Below, one piece after another: positions 45,581 to 57,121 of a stretch of 64,000 bases of DNA. The first letter of the stretch is position 1, and every line of letters begins with the position of its first letter. The notes beneath the pieces were generated by a model that saw only the letters and a program-made list of their open reading frames with translations, ran no database searches and was not told the DNA's origin. Position numbers and translations under genes: made by a program. Origin of the DNA: Sparassis latifolia (taxonomy: Eukaryota > Basidiomycota > Agaricomycetes > Polyporales > Sparassidaceae); assembly GCA_018466975.1 (NCBI GenBank), contig CM031561.1, positions 1-64,000 of the forward strand, written 5' to 3'.

Positions 45581-46570
45581 ATGGCCGTCGGAAAGGTGTG
45601 TGAAACGTGTACTCTGTTGTCTACACTACTTACCTTCCGTATAACGTGCAGAATAAGAGATTGTCGAAGGGTAAGAAGGGCATCAAGAAGAAAGTTGTTG
45701 ACCCATTCTCCCGCAAAGGTACGTCGCATATTCATACTCCTATCGCACTTTAACTTCACAATCCGTCTGTTAGACTGGTACGACATCAAAGCGCCTTCAT
45801 TCTTCGAGCGTCGGAACGTCGGCAAGACACTCGCCAACCGGTCGCAGGGCCTGAGTACGTTCTATCTATCTCTGTATGCTAATAGTGTAATTGAGCTATG
45901 TCCAGAAAACGCGAATGACTCTCTGAAGGGTCGCATCATTGAGGTTTCTCTCGCGGATCTCAATAACGATGAGGAGCAGGCATTCCGCAAGATCAAGCTA
46001 CGAATCGATGAGGTCCAGGGCAAGAACTGCCTGACAAATTTTCACGGGATGGGATTCAGCTCCGATAAGATTCGCTCGCTCGTACGCAAGTGGCAAACTC
46101 TCATCGAAGCGCACGTGGACGTGAAGACGACCGACGGTTATCTTCTCCGTCTCTTCGCGATTGGTTTCACCAAGCGCCGACCTGCGCAGGTCAAGAAGAC
46201 GACATATGCTCAGTCGAGTCAGATTCGGGAAATTCGGAAGAAGATGTTCGAGATCATGACGCGGGAGGCAACGAGCTGTGATTTGAAGGAGCTGGTGCAG
46301 AAGTTTGTTCCGGAGGCAATTGGTCGGGAGATCGAAAAGGCTGCGCGGAGTATCTTCCCCCTTCAGAACGTCTACGTCCACAAAGCGAAGATTTTGAAGG
46401 CCCCGAAGTTTGACATGTCGAAACTGCTGGAGCTTCATGGAGAGTCAACAGACGTAAGTCGCATGGATATGTTTACCAGAATTTTTTCTTATGAATTTCC
46501 TTGACTACAGGAGACTGGCACCCGTGTTGTGAAGGAGTTCAAGGAGCCAGAGATCCTCGAGACGGTGTAA
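45581..46570 (+). CDS. RPS1: 40S ribosomal protein eS1 (RPS1/S3a)
   Basis: Five exons (45581-45595, 45652-45718, 45774-45854, 45906-46453, 46511-46570) join to 256 codons, the normal eS1 length. The sequence has the family's N-terminus [20 protein letters not shown], then [31 protein letters not shown], a central [51 protein letters not shown] and the C-terminal [11 protein letters not shown]. eS1 is a structural protein of the small subunit near the mRNA exit channel. Very short first coding exons, here 15 nt, are usual in fungal ribosomal protein genes. Conservation along the whole length makes this assignment secure. Confidence 0.98.
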
Positions 46571-47221
46571 AATGCTCTCTGTTTGTCTGCTCTTGTATCA
46601 CCCATGATTTTCTACTTTATGCTGCAAGGGTATGGCCATCTATGATCACGACGTCGTTCTTGTGTGCATTGGTTTGTGTTTATTGTTATCACAGTTGACG
46701 ATTTGCGAGCCAGGTATGTCAGCAACATACCTTGCTTCCTATCGGTTTTACTGCTTGCTGCTGAAATTTGGTTACATGCGCGTTCTCAGTCTGTTGTAGC
46801 TTGGCACTGGAGTGGGTACAACTAACATCGCTGACCAGCGTAGTGTTATTCGTACGAGAGTTTTTCTCTGCCCGTGAACTAATGACACGTCTGATACAAA
46901 GTGCGACTTCCCTTCGATGTTTGATAGAATGATGGCGCTACGTACGTCAGGTTGGGGAAGTTGGCAAAACTTGTCTTCCTAGGTTGTCAATATTTAGCAC
47001 TGACCGAAATAAAGTGCTGAGGTGAAGTCAGTACTTTTACTATGCAATTCGAGAAGTTTATTGTTACGGAGCTCTGAATTGCAATATTGAGACAATTTGA
47101 ATCACGGCTTGCAAGCGGCTCAATGTCGGAAACGAAAACTTCGGGCGTCCTGGCCAAAAATGGCAACACTTCAGGATCGTGACAGGTCGCCCACGATCCT
47201 CATACTAAAGCTGACCTTCAC
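46571..47221. other. Intergenic region eS1 / APT1
   Basis: About 650 bases, T-rich just after the eS1 stop. It holds the eS1 3' region and the APT1 promoter. No other gene was seen. Confidence 0.45.
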
Positions 47222-47951
47222 ATGGAGACATCAACACCAGATGTGCAGTTCTTGAGGAGCCTCATGAAGGCGCACCCTGATTTTCCAAAGAAGGTTCGCA
47301 GCAACTCATCGCGACGCATGATCTCATTCTGACATACTTACAGGGGATCGTCTTTCTAGACATCTTCCCCATATTCCGCGACCCCTTGGGCTCTGAGACG
47401 CTTATCACACACCTGCTATTCCATTTGACGTCGGTCACTATCCCGCGAACACCGAACAAGAAGATAGATGTCGTTGTCGGTCTTGACGCCCGGGGGTTCC
47501 TCCTCGGTCCTATAATCGCCCTCCGGTTGGGGGCTGCCTTCGTACCTGTGAGGAAGAGAGGAAAACTCCCCGGTAAATGCATACAAGCGACATACGAGAA
47601 GGAATATGGACCGGTGTGTTTGACTGAACTCACGGAGACTGGTAGATCGTGATCTGGAATCTCGTTTACAGGATATCTTCGAGATGCAATCGGACGCAAT
47701 CCAGCCAGGTCAGAATGTCATTGTCGTCGATGATCTCATCGCCACCGGTATGTTGTCCTCGTCTGGTCGATGATGCACTAGACCCGAACCGATCATCCGT
47801 TACAGGCGGTTCGGCGAAAGCGGCCGGGGAGCTTGTCGCTCAACTTGGCAGCAAAGTTGTCGAATATTTGTTTATCGTAGAGTTGGCATTCCTCAAGGGT
47901 GTCGAAAAGCTTGACGCGCCAGCCTACTCCATCGTAAAGGAGAACGACTAG
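47222..47951 (+). CDS. APT1: Adenine phosphoribosyltransferase
   Basis: Four exons (47222-47293, 47344-47613, 47672-47747, 47806-47951) give 187 codons, standard for APRT. The protein shows HPDFPKKGIVFLDIFPIFRD near the N-terminus, the adenine-side loop DVVVGLDARGFLLGPIIAL, the flexible loop RKRGKLPGK with the YEKEYGP strand, and the PRPP-binding motif NVIVVDDLIATGGSAKAA. It converts adenine plus PRPP to AMP in purine salvage, in the cytosol. The stop lies about 100 bases from the stop of the convergent mannosidase gene, so the two 3' ends may overlap. Confidence 0.97.
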
Positions 47952-48052
47952 TTTTCGCCTCAAGTCACGCATTTGTTACCTCATCACTAGACGGTGTGAT
48001 TTGTTCTTCTGGGTAACGTCACCGTTGTATCTGGCACCAACAACATAGATAA

Positions 48053-51000
48053 CTAGACCAATAACCTCGTGTTAAGCAACGGATGCCCATTTAGATACAG
48101 CACACGATTCGGATCTCGGGAGGTACTCTCAGTTACGAACTGACCTTCCGGCTCAACAGCCATCATGAGTTGCCCGTATCCATCTGCAGCGTCCATGAGG
48201 TCTGTGACGACCTTCGCAACCGACTGTCTGAGCACAACAATCACGGCATCATCCACAGCATCACCGACGAGCTCAAGCTCGCTTTGGCCAGTGGATGGAT
48301 TGATGTTGGAATCTTCGTCATTGAGGACCACGACGCCAGACGCTCCCGCCGCCTTCGCCAACACCAGTTTTTCCAAGAAGGTGCAGTCTCCGCGCTGTAC
48401 AACGACTGCATGATCGCTGAATCGTCGAGAATATGGCTGACATCCGAGTGGATTCGCGGGATCACGGATAATTGGCACGCCTGCTCCACGTCCAAACGGG
48501 GGGGCCGCTTCTGAAGGAGGAGGTTGAATGGTCGGGTCCCCTCCAAATAATGCAGTAGATGCTGTGACGAATATCTCTGTAGGTGCTCCGTGCGGCTGCA
48601 AATGGAAGAGAGGGTCTAGGTGATCCACGAAGAAACGCAGCTCAACCTCTGGGACGCGAGGGTGCCCTTGGCTGGCCTTGTCGTCAACTGGAGTGAGGAT
48701 AAGCTCAGGATCATTCACGTAAACCAACTGTCCGGTCTTCACAGCGTACGGACCCACTGTGGAAAGATCGGTGAGTGCTACAGATAGGCGAGTTCAAACG
48801 AACCAACTCACGTTTGGTCACGTCGTAGCCCTTGCCGTCGAGACGGCTGACGATGTGAGCCCGAATACCGGTCACATTCTGCAAAAGGTAGCCGTCCGTA
48901 ACAGTCATAACCTTTTTCACGGAAGGATGTTCATCTTCGGGGACTACCTCTCCCTTCGGAGACAAGATAAAATCGAATGACTAGTTCGCTCATAGTCAGT
49001 CCGGTGGATATCACGGATCGCTCCCGCGGAAGCTCACATAGAGGCTGTATTTTGGTCGAGCACACCATCCTCCTGGAGACCAAGCTTTTATCTCACTATC
49101 CGAGGGACGCGTTCCGATGAGCTGTCGGGCATAATCCATGTCGGCCCGGGAGCGTATGCCGCCTATGATCCCAGACTCTGCATTCCAATCGTCATATGCC
49201 AGGAGGGGAGGTTGGTAGGCAGGGCACTGAGGATGTTCAACACCCCGGAGCTTGCGGCGCGCAGACGACATCGGTTTGAGCATATCTTGACTAAGCCGTA
49301 GGATGTGCCCTTCGGTCGTCAGCACGTAGTTGGAATCATCAGAGTGAATAGGGTTCGCTTCGTCAAACAACAGATAAAGATACTATGGCGGCGAATCAGA
49401 TCAAAAGATGCGTCCAAGTACTCTTTCAGACAAACCTTCAAAGTTTCCGAGAGAACAAATGACTCCATGCGATCATCGCGTGCATTCGTGCGAAGATCCT
49501 GAATTCCAGTGAGACCACAAAGCACTTTGGCCCGAGTGGTGATATCGTACAAAATACGTTCTGGTTCAGTGTGCATCAGAGGAGATATGTCATTTTAATA
49601 TCACAACTCGTACCTCCCACATCTAGGTAGAACGAGTCACGCGTTGCCTAAGCAGACCACAGTCAGAATATGATGCTTGGGACACTCTCCAAATACTCAC
49701 ACGGTATAAGTACCAGGTCGATTCCACGAACTCTTGCAATTACTCCATTTTAGCCGTTATGGAATTTGCAGTATGGGCGAACGAATACTCACCTGGTCGC
49801 AGTGGATATTGGAATGACGTCGCTTGTCGAAAGCTCATATCCCACACTTCAGGGAGACCAGAAAGGGTTTTCCAAACGTTCCAATCTATCGACATAATGT
49901 GAGCTCGACAACAACCCATGAATAAGCGAACCGTACAGGTCAGATGAGACTTGATTGCGTTCTCGATATCTCCTGCTAAGACCTGCAGCCCAGGCCAAAA
50001 CGAGGATAACGAGTCGAAGGTGGAATAGGCCATATCTCCCTATATTGTCATAGCTCCAACACAAACTCAGCTGAAACGTACGCCAGCTACTCACCGTATG
50101 TATGTTTACACTGCGATACTACATGTGTATCAGCAATACGAAGAGGCGCAGCAGCTGAGATTTTCTTACGGAAAATCCGTCAGGGGCACGAGCATAACGC
50201 ATGACGGCCGCATACGACTCCTGCCATACATCCAGAAACTCGACCTCGCCTGATCGAGTATGAGAGATAGTACGTTCACCAGAATCAATTAGCACACACC
50301 GCTCAGAATGTACCATTTCAGAGCGTATTCATAAAAAGAGTCGATTCCTGCTCCTATGCTGCTTATCTCTGGTTGGATCCAGGACTATCATTGTCGGATT
50401 ATATGGCGCGAAAAGCAAGAAATCAAATGACACAGACATACCCCAGTCCAGAGATGTATCGTGTTACCCACGAGACCAATGTCCGATTTACGATTCCATA
50501 AGGCAAAAAAAGCCTTATATGCGGCTTTCTCGAAGCGGGGATCGCCAGTGAGGCGGCTAAGTGTGCCGAACTCCAGGATGAGTGATCCAGCGCCAGCCGT
50601 GCCTAAGGATGGTATTGACATGGGGTGTAGAAGGTGAAACTCAGTCTTACGTACATGTCTCCACGGACTCCCCTCTAGGTATCCCATGTCGTAAGTTCAG
50701 CTGCACTCGCGTGAGCTTCTAGATCAAGTATCAACACAAGATTGTAGCCACCCTAGCGTAAGGAATACCCGTAGGAGTTGCAAACGCAGGCAACAGCCTC
50801 TCCCCTAAGTCACGAGCCATGGAGAGGAGTTCATCATGGTACCAGGGCAGGTAGAAAGGTTGGCCCGTTTGCCTTGCAAACAAGTGTCCAGAGAGCAGGC
50901 CGCCAAGCACACGTATGGTAGTTTCAAACACCTGAGGTTTTGTGTCGATATCAAAAGATACGTAGTCAATGACATTTCGGACAGCAGCCTCGAATCCAGG

Positions 51001-51563
51001 GCGATCATTCAGAACAACGAAGGTGTCGAGGGTATCCACGAGAGTTACTGAGAAGTTGCCGGCAACGTCATTAGATGCAATGTTTCCACTGGCGATAGTA
51101 ATTAATCAGGATAATCCGCATTGTACGCCGAACGTACGGATTGTGCCAGTCCGGCCCTCTTCCTCTGCAGGAGAGAGGAGCAAGCTAATGAGATGTGAGA
51201 CCGACAACATTGACACCAATCAATTTAGGAACTCGCCTCGTCTAGGGGAAATGCTGTGTGAAACGTAGTCATAAACGCCCCGATCGTTAGTCTCGAGGCG
51301 GCATGCGCAGAGACTCACCATAGCGCATGTAATTGTCGAAGCCGTGGTACCACAAATTACGGGTCCGCTCTCTAAAAAATTTGAGATATTTACTTCAGTC
51401 CTCCAAGGAATCGGTAGACACACCTTGCATCCAACTTGCGGGCGGTTGTCCATTCTGCACCCTCTGCCAAACCCGCGGCATGGTTATAGGACCACCTGTG
51501 ACCTTCCAAGCCAATAATAAGAAGTAATAAAACGACCCTTGGCCAGTAGGTCGGCCACCTCAT
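48053..51563 (-). CDS. MNL1: ER degradation-enhancing alpha-mannosidase (EDEM/MNL1/HTM1), GH47 with C-terminal PA domain
   Basis: A many-exon minus-strand gene from ATG 51563 to stop 48053. The N-terminus [20 protein letters not shown] is a signal peptide or anchor. GH47/EDEM segments follow in order: [17 protein letters not shown] start (50731-51039), [101 protein letters not shown], and [13 protein letters not shown] with the [10 protein letters not shown] end of the catalytic domain. The last exon (48053-48757) encodes a protease-associated domain with [20 protein letters not shown]. The enzyme trims mannose from misfolded glycoproteins in the ER lumen to mark them for ERAD. Exon borders in the middle were not all resolved. 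No HDEL-type tail is present. Confidence 0.9.
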
Positions 51564-51758
51564 AGGAGAGTAGTCGCGGGTACTGGCGGTGGTTGTGAGG
51601 GTTCCAGAGAACGCGGCGAGTGGATTTCACTTCGCGACGTGTCACATTGCTATGTCACGTGAGGCGCATTTACGTCTTGCCACGAGGCTCACAACCGTCC
51701 TCAGCTTCATCTCGACTTTCAACCACTTTCACCCACCGCAGCACATTTCTCTGGCACA
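51564..51758. promoter_or_regulatory. Compact divergent promoter MNL1 / zinc-ribbon gene
   Basis: Only about 195 bases separate the two start codons, so both promoters and leaders must share this interval. A CACGTGA-like palindrome core (TCACGTGA) lies at about 51655-51662, a plausible bHLH site; this is a motif match only. Confidence 0.4.
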
Positions 51759-52924
51759 ATGAGCACAATAGTCGATGTTTCTGGAAGGTTGGGTGAATAT
51801 ATGCTGAAGGGATGGGTATGTGCATGCTGCTCCAACTCGGTATGCTTGTCTCACTTTTTGATCCAGGTCTTGACAGACAATATCTGTCCAAAATGCTCCA
51901 AAGTCCCCCTTATGCGCTCTCCCAGCTCCCCTATAATCTCCTTCTGTGCGAACTGTGATGCAGGGCCTCCTTCGGCAGCGCAACCCCAGGCCGTCGATAA
52001 TTCAGGTCTACCTGGTCCTTCGTTGCGATCTTCTCGCAGTGGATCGTCGAGTAGTGACCAATCACGATCCTCAACTCCGCCTACAGAAATATCAAACGCT
52101 CCAAGCTCTGCTATATTTGTACCACCGATAGAGACTGAAGAAATGCTCCGCCGTCGACAACAATCAGATACAGCGTCTGCGGAAATCGGGAAGCGAATGC
52201 TGCGGGGTTGGGCTATGTTAGCAGACGAATGTCCCAATCCCACATGCTATGGCATCCCCCTTGTCCGTCCTCCTAACGCTGGAACTGGTAGAGATCCTCG
52301 TAAAGTCTGTCTTTACTGCAACTGCATGTGAATGGACGTTCTCAATGGCTCCTCTGTAGGAATGTGTGATATGCGGTACCGTCTATGTCGACCAGAAAGA
52401 TGCGTTTGGGCAGGATCGTCTAGTTACATATAACTCGAACTCCGTTCATGACCGACAACCGACAATTATTGCTGCTCCTCCGGCGCCACAGGCTGCCACC
52501 TCCCGGTCATGACTAGAGGAAAAGCTACGCAGATACCTCAACCGCAATTAGTATGTTACCGTCTACTTGAGTCAGTAATGTTGCCTCAATCTGCTTCAGG
52601 TACGCTCTCCACCACTCCAGGTGCTCCAGCCTGGAGCTGCTCATGTGCGCTGCCTGCACCCGACTTTTTTATTCATCGTTATTGACGGTTCTTTCTCTCA
52701 AGAAGGTTGCTACGACTTCAACCGTCTCAGCTCTTGATGCATCTGCAGATTCTCTGGTACTCAGTTTGCACGCACTTTCAGAGCGTTTAAATATCCTGTC
52801 TGGTGGCTCCATAGTGGACCCTTCGCTCATCGCACAAACTGCTGATGCCATCAGCAAAGTCTCCCAAGCTCTGACGCAAGTCAAGCAATTACAGTGGAGT
52901 GAACATTTGGCGCATAGTGCATGA
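51759..52924 (+). CDS. Double zinc-ribbon protein, SSSCA1/ZNRD2-like
   Basis: Exons 51759-51815, 51867-52304, 52360-52505 and about 52600-52924. Two zinc ribbons of the Sjogren/scleroderma autoantigen 1 type are visible: GEYMLKGWVLTDNICPKCSK followed by ISFCANCD, and GKRMLRGWAMLADECPNPTC with ECVICGTVYVDQ. Each has paired CxxC knuckles and the GW-(x)-L lead-in. Between them is a Ser/Pro-rich linker. The last exon encodes a helical region (ADSLVLSLHALSERLNIL, then TADAISKVSQALTQVKQL). The human relative binds tankyrase and microtubule or centromere proteins; fungal function is unknown. Without an intron at 52506-52599, whose donor is weak, the frame would stop at 52512. The 3' structure is therefore less certain than the ribbons. 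Confidence 0.75.
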
Positions 52925-53532
52925 GCCCGATTACTCACTACTGTCACCTATCCTGTGGCACGCATAATGATGAGAGCCGTTTTAAAGCTCAATTTCCTGT
53001 CTTGGAGTGCGCACCCCCGGTTAAATTTTCGATCGAAGAGAACACGGGAAGCAACAGAAGAGAGGTCTGATTGGTTACCTTTACCTAAACCCAGTCTCAT
53101 GTTTTGTGCATTGTGTAGACCATTCTATCGACCTTCAGCGAATATCGTATGTGTTAGTTCATGAATACTAAGGTCAGACTCCGTTTCAAGACAGCTAAGT
53201 TATCTCCGAGCGTGTTCTGAGATCGCTCCGTTGGCTGTGCCCGTGCTGGCGTATTGCACGCGCCTCAGCCACATCACAAGTGAAACCTCTGCCCTTCTCC
53301 GCACGGTCTAATCAATACACACCAAGCCTCATGTCCTCCATGCTGTTCGCCTACATGAGACCTTGCCTGCACATGCCTTGGCTTATGTTCTGATAACAGT
53401 ACCACACCGCCTCCATAAAGCCCAACACCAACCATCCCTTTCTTGAGACTGCAGCTGGGAGAACTTGATCCCAGGCGTTGATGCTCTTTCTGTTGAAGAC
53501 TGATTTATTTTAACTCTTCCTTTTTTGCCGAC
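52925..53532. other. Intergenic stretch
   Basis: About 600 bases without a supported gene between the zinc-ribbon gene and the modular orphan. Nothing beyond presumed 3' and promoter sequence was seen. Confidence 0.45.
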
Positions 53533-55408
53533 ATGCCCCGTCTATTCCAAAGTCGCGCTCGTCCCTCAAGGGAACACACGAGGGAGGAGTATCCTCAATA
53601 CCAGAGCTATAAAAATGATAATGGAGACTATGGATACGACTACCAAAGGTATGATGGACGTGAACAAGAACCCCAGCATTCCTCTTCCTGGAGCAGAGTG
53701 CTCACGAAGAAAGCTAAGGTCAATGAAAGAGTACGTTCCCTTTAAATCAGTTAGTTGCTCTGGTATGTCATGACCTCTCTGAGACATACCAGGGAGAATA
53801 CGAGGTACTTTGTGTTCTGCATTATTTTCTCGTCGGTTCTCATTGTGACTGGAACGTAGGATCGGCGTCGCGACGGATGGTATCGTGCCAACGTGGAAGA
53901 ATATCCTGAAGAATATCAGGATGACCAACTAGATCGCGAGACCTTCTCTGACGACACGGAATCCTTCGTAGAAATTATGCCGCGTAGGAGTAGCCCGATA
54001 CCTGTCGTGCAGCGCGAGAGCTCTCTGAGCCGCATCCAGGAAGCGTTCGCTGACCATGGTGCATATGAGCCGGCTTCGCAGGCGACCACCGCTGAGCAGG
54101 ACACTCCACGATATAACTCCAGGGAGCTGGGCAGGACGGGACCTCTTGAGATGGCGACGGTGCAGGAAGCAAGGCAAGGGCCGGTAATGGTCAGCAGCCC
54201 ACCAAAGGAAGGAATACGGGCGGATGTGATGCATCCGCCTTCGCGTCGAGAACATCGTTCTGGCAAACGCAGAGACCCATATGCGCAGGTATGTAATCTG
54301 AACAAAATATTGAACGTATGAGTGTTGAACATCGCTCATCACCGCAGAGCGACTACCCACGTAACGTAACGTACGATGACTGTAAACCGCACGAAGAGCC
54401 TCCCCCAGTAACAGTCGTTGTGGAACATGGTAGACATGGAGAAAAGGACACATATTACATTATTCCTGATGGTGCCCCCGTCATATTTAAGGACGAGGAT
54501 GGCAATGAACTCACTCGGTATGGAAATGATAGTCAATGATATCCATGCATTATTGACGAAGCCTTCGTGCCTGCAGGCTTGGTGATTTCAGCGGAAACTA
54601 CAAACCAGCTCCCATTCGCCCGGTCATTATCCAGGACCAGTACGGACGCGAGATCTGCAGGTTAGCCCCATGACACAGGGTTAATTATTATATACCGTAA
54701 AAACTGACTGTGAACTTATAGAGCGGGGTTCGAAGAGGCCGGCCGAGCTTCTAAGAGTCGGTCTGATGACGATCTCTACTATGAGGATGATAGATCGAGC
54801 CGCCGAGGTCTATCTTCCAACCAACGCGGGTGTGTTTTACCTCTTCACCCGTGGCTTGCCGAACTCATGTGATGTCTAGAGTAGCATCCCAATCCTCATC
54901 GCGGAAATATAATTCGAATGGCTATGACGACGAGAATCGATAGTAAGTGTCTGTAACCCGCTCTCCGAGTCTATTGTGCACGTTCACTGATATATCGAAT
55001 TATCAATGGCAGCTATTCTTCCCGCAATACTGTTAGAGAGAGCCCCAATGTGGTTTACATTGACCCTTTCAGCCCGCGGAAGCAATTGTGATAACGAAAC
55101 TTTTACGTCTCTCAACTGGTACTGAGAAATACTCTCGTGCAGCTCCTCGCCCAGCCTGTCTGATTCGTCAAGTAGATCTGGCTCAGGCTCTCGACGACAC
55201 AAGGATCGGTACCATGAGACCGCGCCACGGAAGTATGAACACGAATCGCCGAACGTCATACACCTCGATCCTCGTGGGATGAAGAAGTCGGGGTACTTAT
55301 TTCTGCATTATGTCCTTGACACCGCAGTTAACACCTCTTGTCTCTAGTGAAGGTTCTAGGTCCAATGAGTCAGGAAGCCAGTCATACCGCGGCCGTTCTT
55401 ACAGGTAA
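53533..55408 (+). CDS. Uncharacterised modular, disordered Tyr/Asp/Arg-rich protein
   Basis: Nine exons (53533-53730, 53860-54288, 54348-54517, 54577-54660, 54722-54829, 54880-54942, 55013-55087, 55143-55292, 55348-55408) join in phase to 445 codons. The N-terminal third is charged and Tyr/Gln-rich (SYKNDNGDYGYDYQRYDGRE). The centre carries YYIIPDGAPVIFKDEDGNEL followed by TRLGDFSG and PIRPVIIQDQYGREICR, a motif set I associate with unnamed Agaricomycete proteins. The C-terminal exons repeat a short module: ESPNVVYIDPFSPRKQ (exon 7) and ESPNVIHLDPRGMKK (exon 8). No membrane segment or known enzyme domain is present. Exons 4-8 all begin and end in phase 2. Extra tiny exons in the long first intron cannot be excluded. 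The 3' end lies about 240 bases from the convergent FAF1 stop. Confidence 0.75.
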
Positions 55409-55647
55409 ACTGGTGTCCTATTCGATGAATGGATTTCTAGCCTTTGAAGCGAGTTACTTGGAGGATGGGAGGATCTTCAGACGCTTTTGTTTGCTCTCGC
55501 GATTGTTAGTTTACGTTGCACTAACTTATTGACCTCACACCTCTTCTGCGCGTCAGGATCGTGCATAGATTATGTAGCACAGCGTATTGACTCAGCATCC
55601 CCGGTGGAAGCAGTAAAGTCGACATGTATGAACACACATGTAGGATA

Positions 55648-56792
55648 TTATCGTCGCGTAACTCCTCTTCGACGAGAACCACCCCCTCGACCTCTCCCAC
55701 TACTACCTTGTATTGAACTGATATCCTGTTTGCGGAGCCTGAGAATCCCACCTCTAAACGACCCGATACCCATCCCCAGGCCCTTCTCTCTTTTCTTACT
55801 CCGTGGTTTCGAGTCCGACGAATCATCGTATAGGCGCTTCAGAGTCGGATGATAATTTCCAAGGTGTTTGGCCTATTGCAACGATTCCGCCGTCAACGAC
55901 TACATCTTTGGAGAAGAATGCAACTCACCTCTTCCAACTCTTGTTTACGTCTCTCTTCTTGCCTTTCTGCTATGCCCTCTCGCACACGTTTTGCAGCCTT
56001 GTTCCGTTCTGCAGACCGGACGGCCCCTTCGCCCTTGCCCAGCTTCGCCTTGCCAGCTGTCTCCAGCACACGGCCTGCCAGAGCTTTCTTGCGCTGCGCT
56101 GATGTCAAGTTCAGCTCGGAGTTCAGAGAACCAGACAGTAGGCGGGTGTGCACGAGGCGATGGAGAAGGGCATCGTTCTGGGCATTCGTTCTAGGAAAGT
56201 GGGGGGATCGAACACATTAGTGTCTGATATGAACTGAGGTACTCACAACTCGTCCTCGTCGTCATCGTCCGAACCGTCTTGCTCAGGATTAGTACCTTGT
56301 ATGTCTTGTGTAAGTTTAGACACCTTGGAAGACTTAAAATCGGTTGTCAATTGATCGCGATGCAAACCAACTTATGGATGCAGAGCTTACCCACCATGAA
56401 GGCCTTCATCTGAGCCTTGCTTGCACGCACATTGGAAGGACCAGCAGTGGACACTATGTCAGAAAATACGACTACTTTAGGCGGCGGGGCAAGGCCTTGG
56501 TCTGATGAAACATCTTGTGCAAAGTCAGAGGTTGCTTCGTAGCGCGATGAACTTCCGTACCATCTTCAGCATCCTCTGCCTCAGGCCCGTCGTCACTCTC
56601 ATTGTCTCCAAAGCCCGTCCACTCTTCTTCCTCTTCCCCCGCACAATCATCTTCCAGTTTTCTCTTCTTTCCCTTCGGCAGGGACTTTTCTGCATTCCCA
56701 CTGCTGATTATCGGGGTAGCAAAGGAGCTCAGAAAGTCCTTGCCGCGCGCTTCAAGGATATGTAGAAGCTCTCGCTCATCGTCACTAGCCAT
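55648..56792 (-). CDS. FAF1: FAF1-like 40S ribosome-assembly factor
   Basis: Five exons on the minus strand (56792-56561, 56501-56395, 56332-56247, 56190-55929, 55872-55648) give 303 codons. The protein starts MASDDERELLHILEARGKDF, continues with an acidic segment (EEEEEWTGFGDNESDD), then APPPKVVVFSD, the FAF1-type link to the conserved half. After that come helices LLHRLVHTRLLSGSLNSEL and RNKAAKRVREGIAERQEERR, and the closing motif LGMGIGSFRGGILRLRK followed by a Gly/Arg-rich tail. FAF1 family proteins are nucleolar and needed for early 18S rRNA processing in the small-subunit processome. Assignment rests on the KVVVF and GxFxxGxLxL motifs and on size. The plus-strand frame at 55487-55852 is antisense to the last exon. 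Confidence 0.82.
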
Positions 56793-57121
56793 GCTGTGGA
56801 GATCGCAGACCAAATGCACAGGTGGTCGAATGTGCCAGTCTTTCACTGTATTTTTTCCGACTTTCTCGGGGGTTTTTTCATCCTCGAACAACACGTGACA
56901 CGCGTCATTGAGAGATGTCTATTCGCGTACTGCCATGAAGATCAAAAAACTGACTTAGGGCCCAACATCGATACTCCTGGACTTTTAGCGGGCCACCAGC
57001 TATAGGTCAAGCAGGAAATTCGACAAATCTACATTCACGAACGTCAACACCTAGATAACACATATATCGCACACATAGATCTCAAGAAAGATGGGGCGCA
57101 AGCACGACAAGGCTGTAGCCT
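56793..57121. other. Intergenic region FAF1 / CDT1
   Basis: About 330 bases between the FAF1 start and the CDT1 stop, same strand. It contains the FAF1 promoter. Nothing else was recognised. Confidence 0.45.

Noticed and set aside
55487..55852. 121-codon plus-strand frame that might extend the modular orphan
   Set aside because: The minus strand here encodes the conserved FAF1 ending LGMGIGSFRGGILRLRK in phase with the rest of FAF1, so the plus frame is a shadow.
56500..56561. Apparent frameshift in FAF1 between the acidic region and KVVVF
   Set aside because: A normal 59-nt intron (GTACGG...ATCAG, 56502-56560) joins the two frames in phase.
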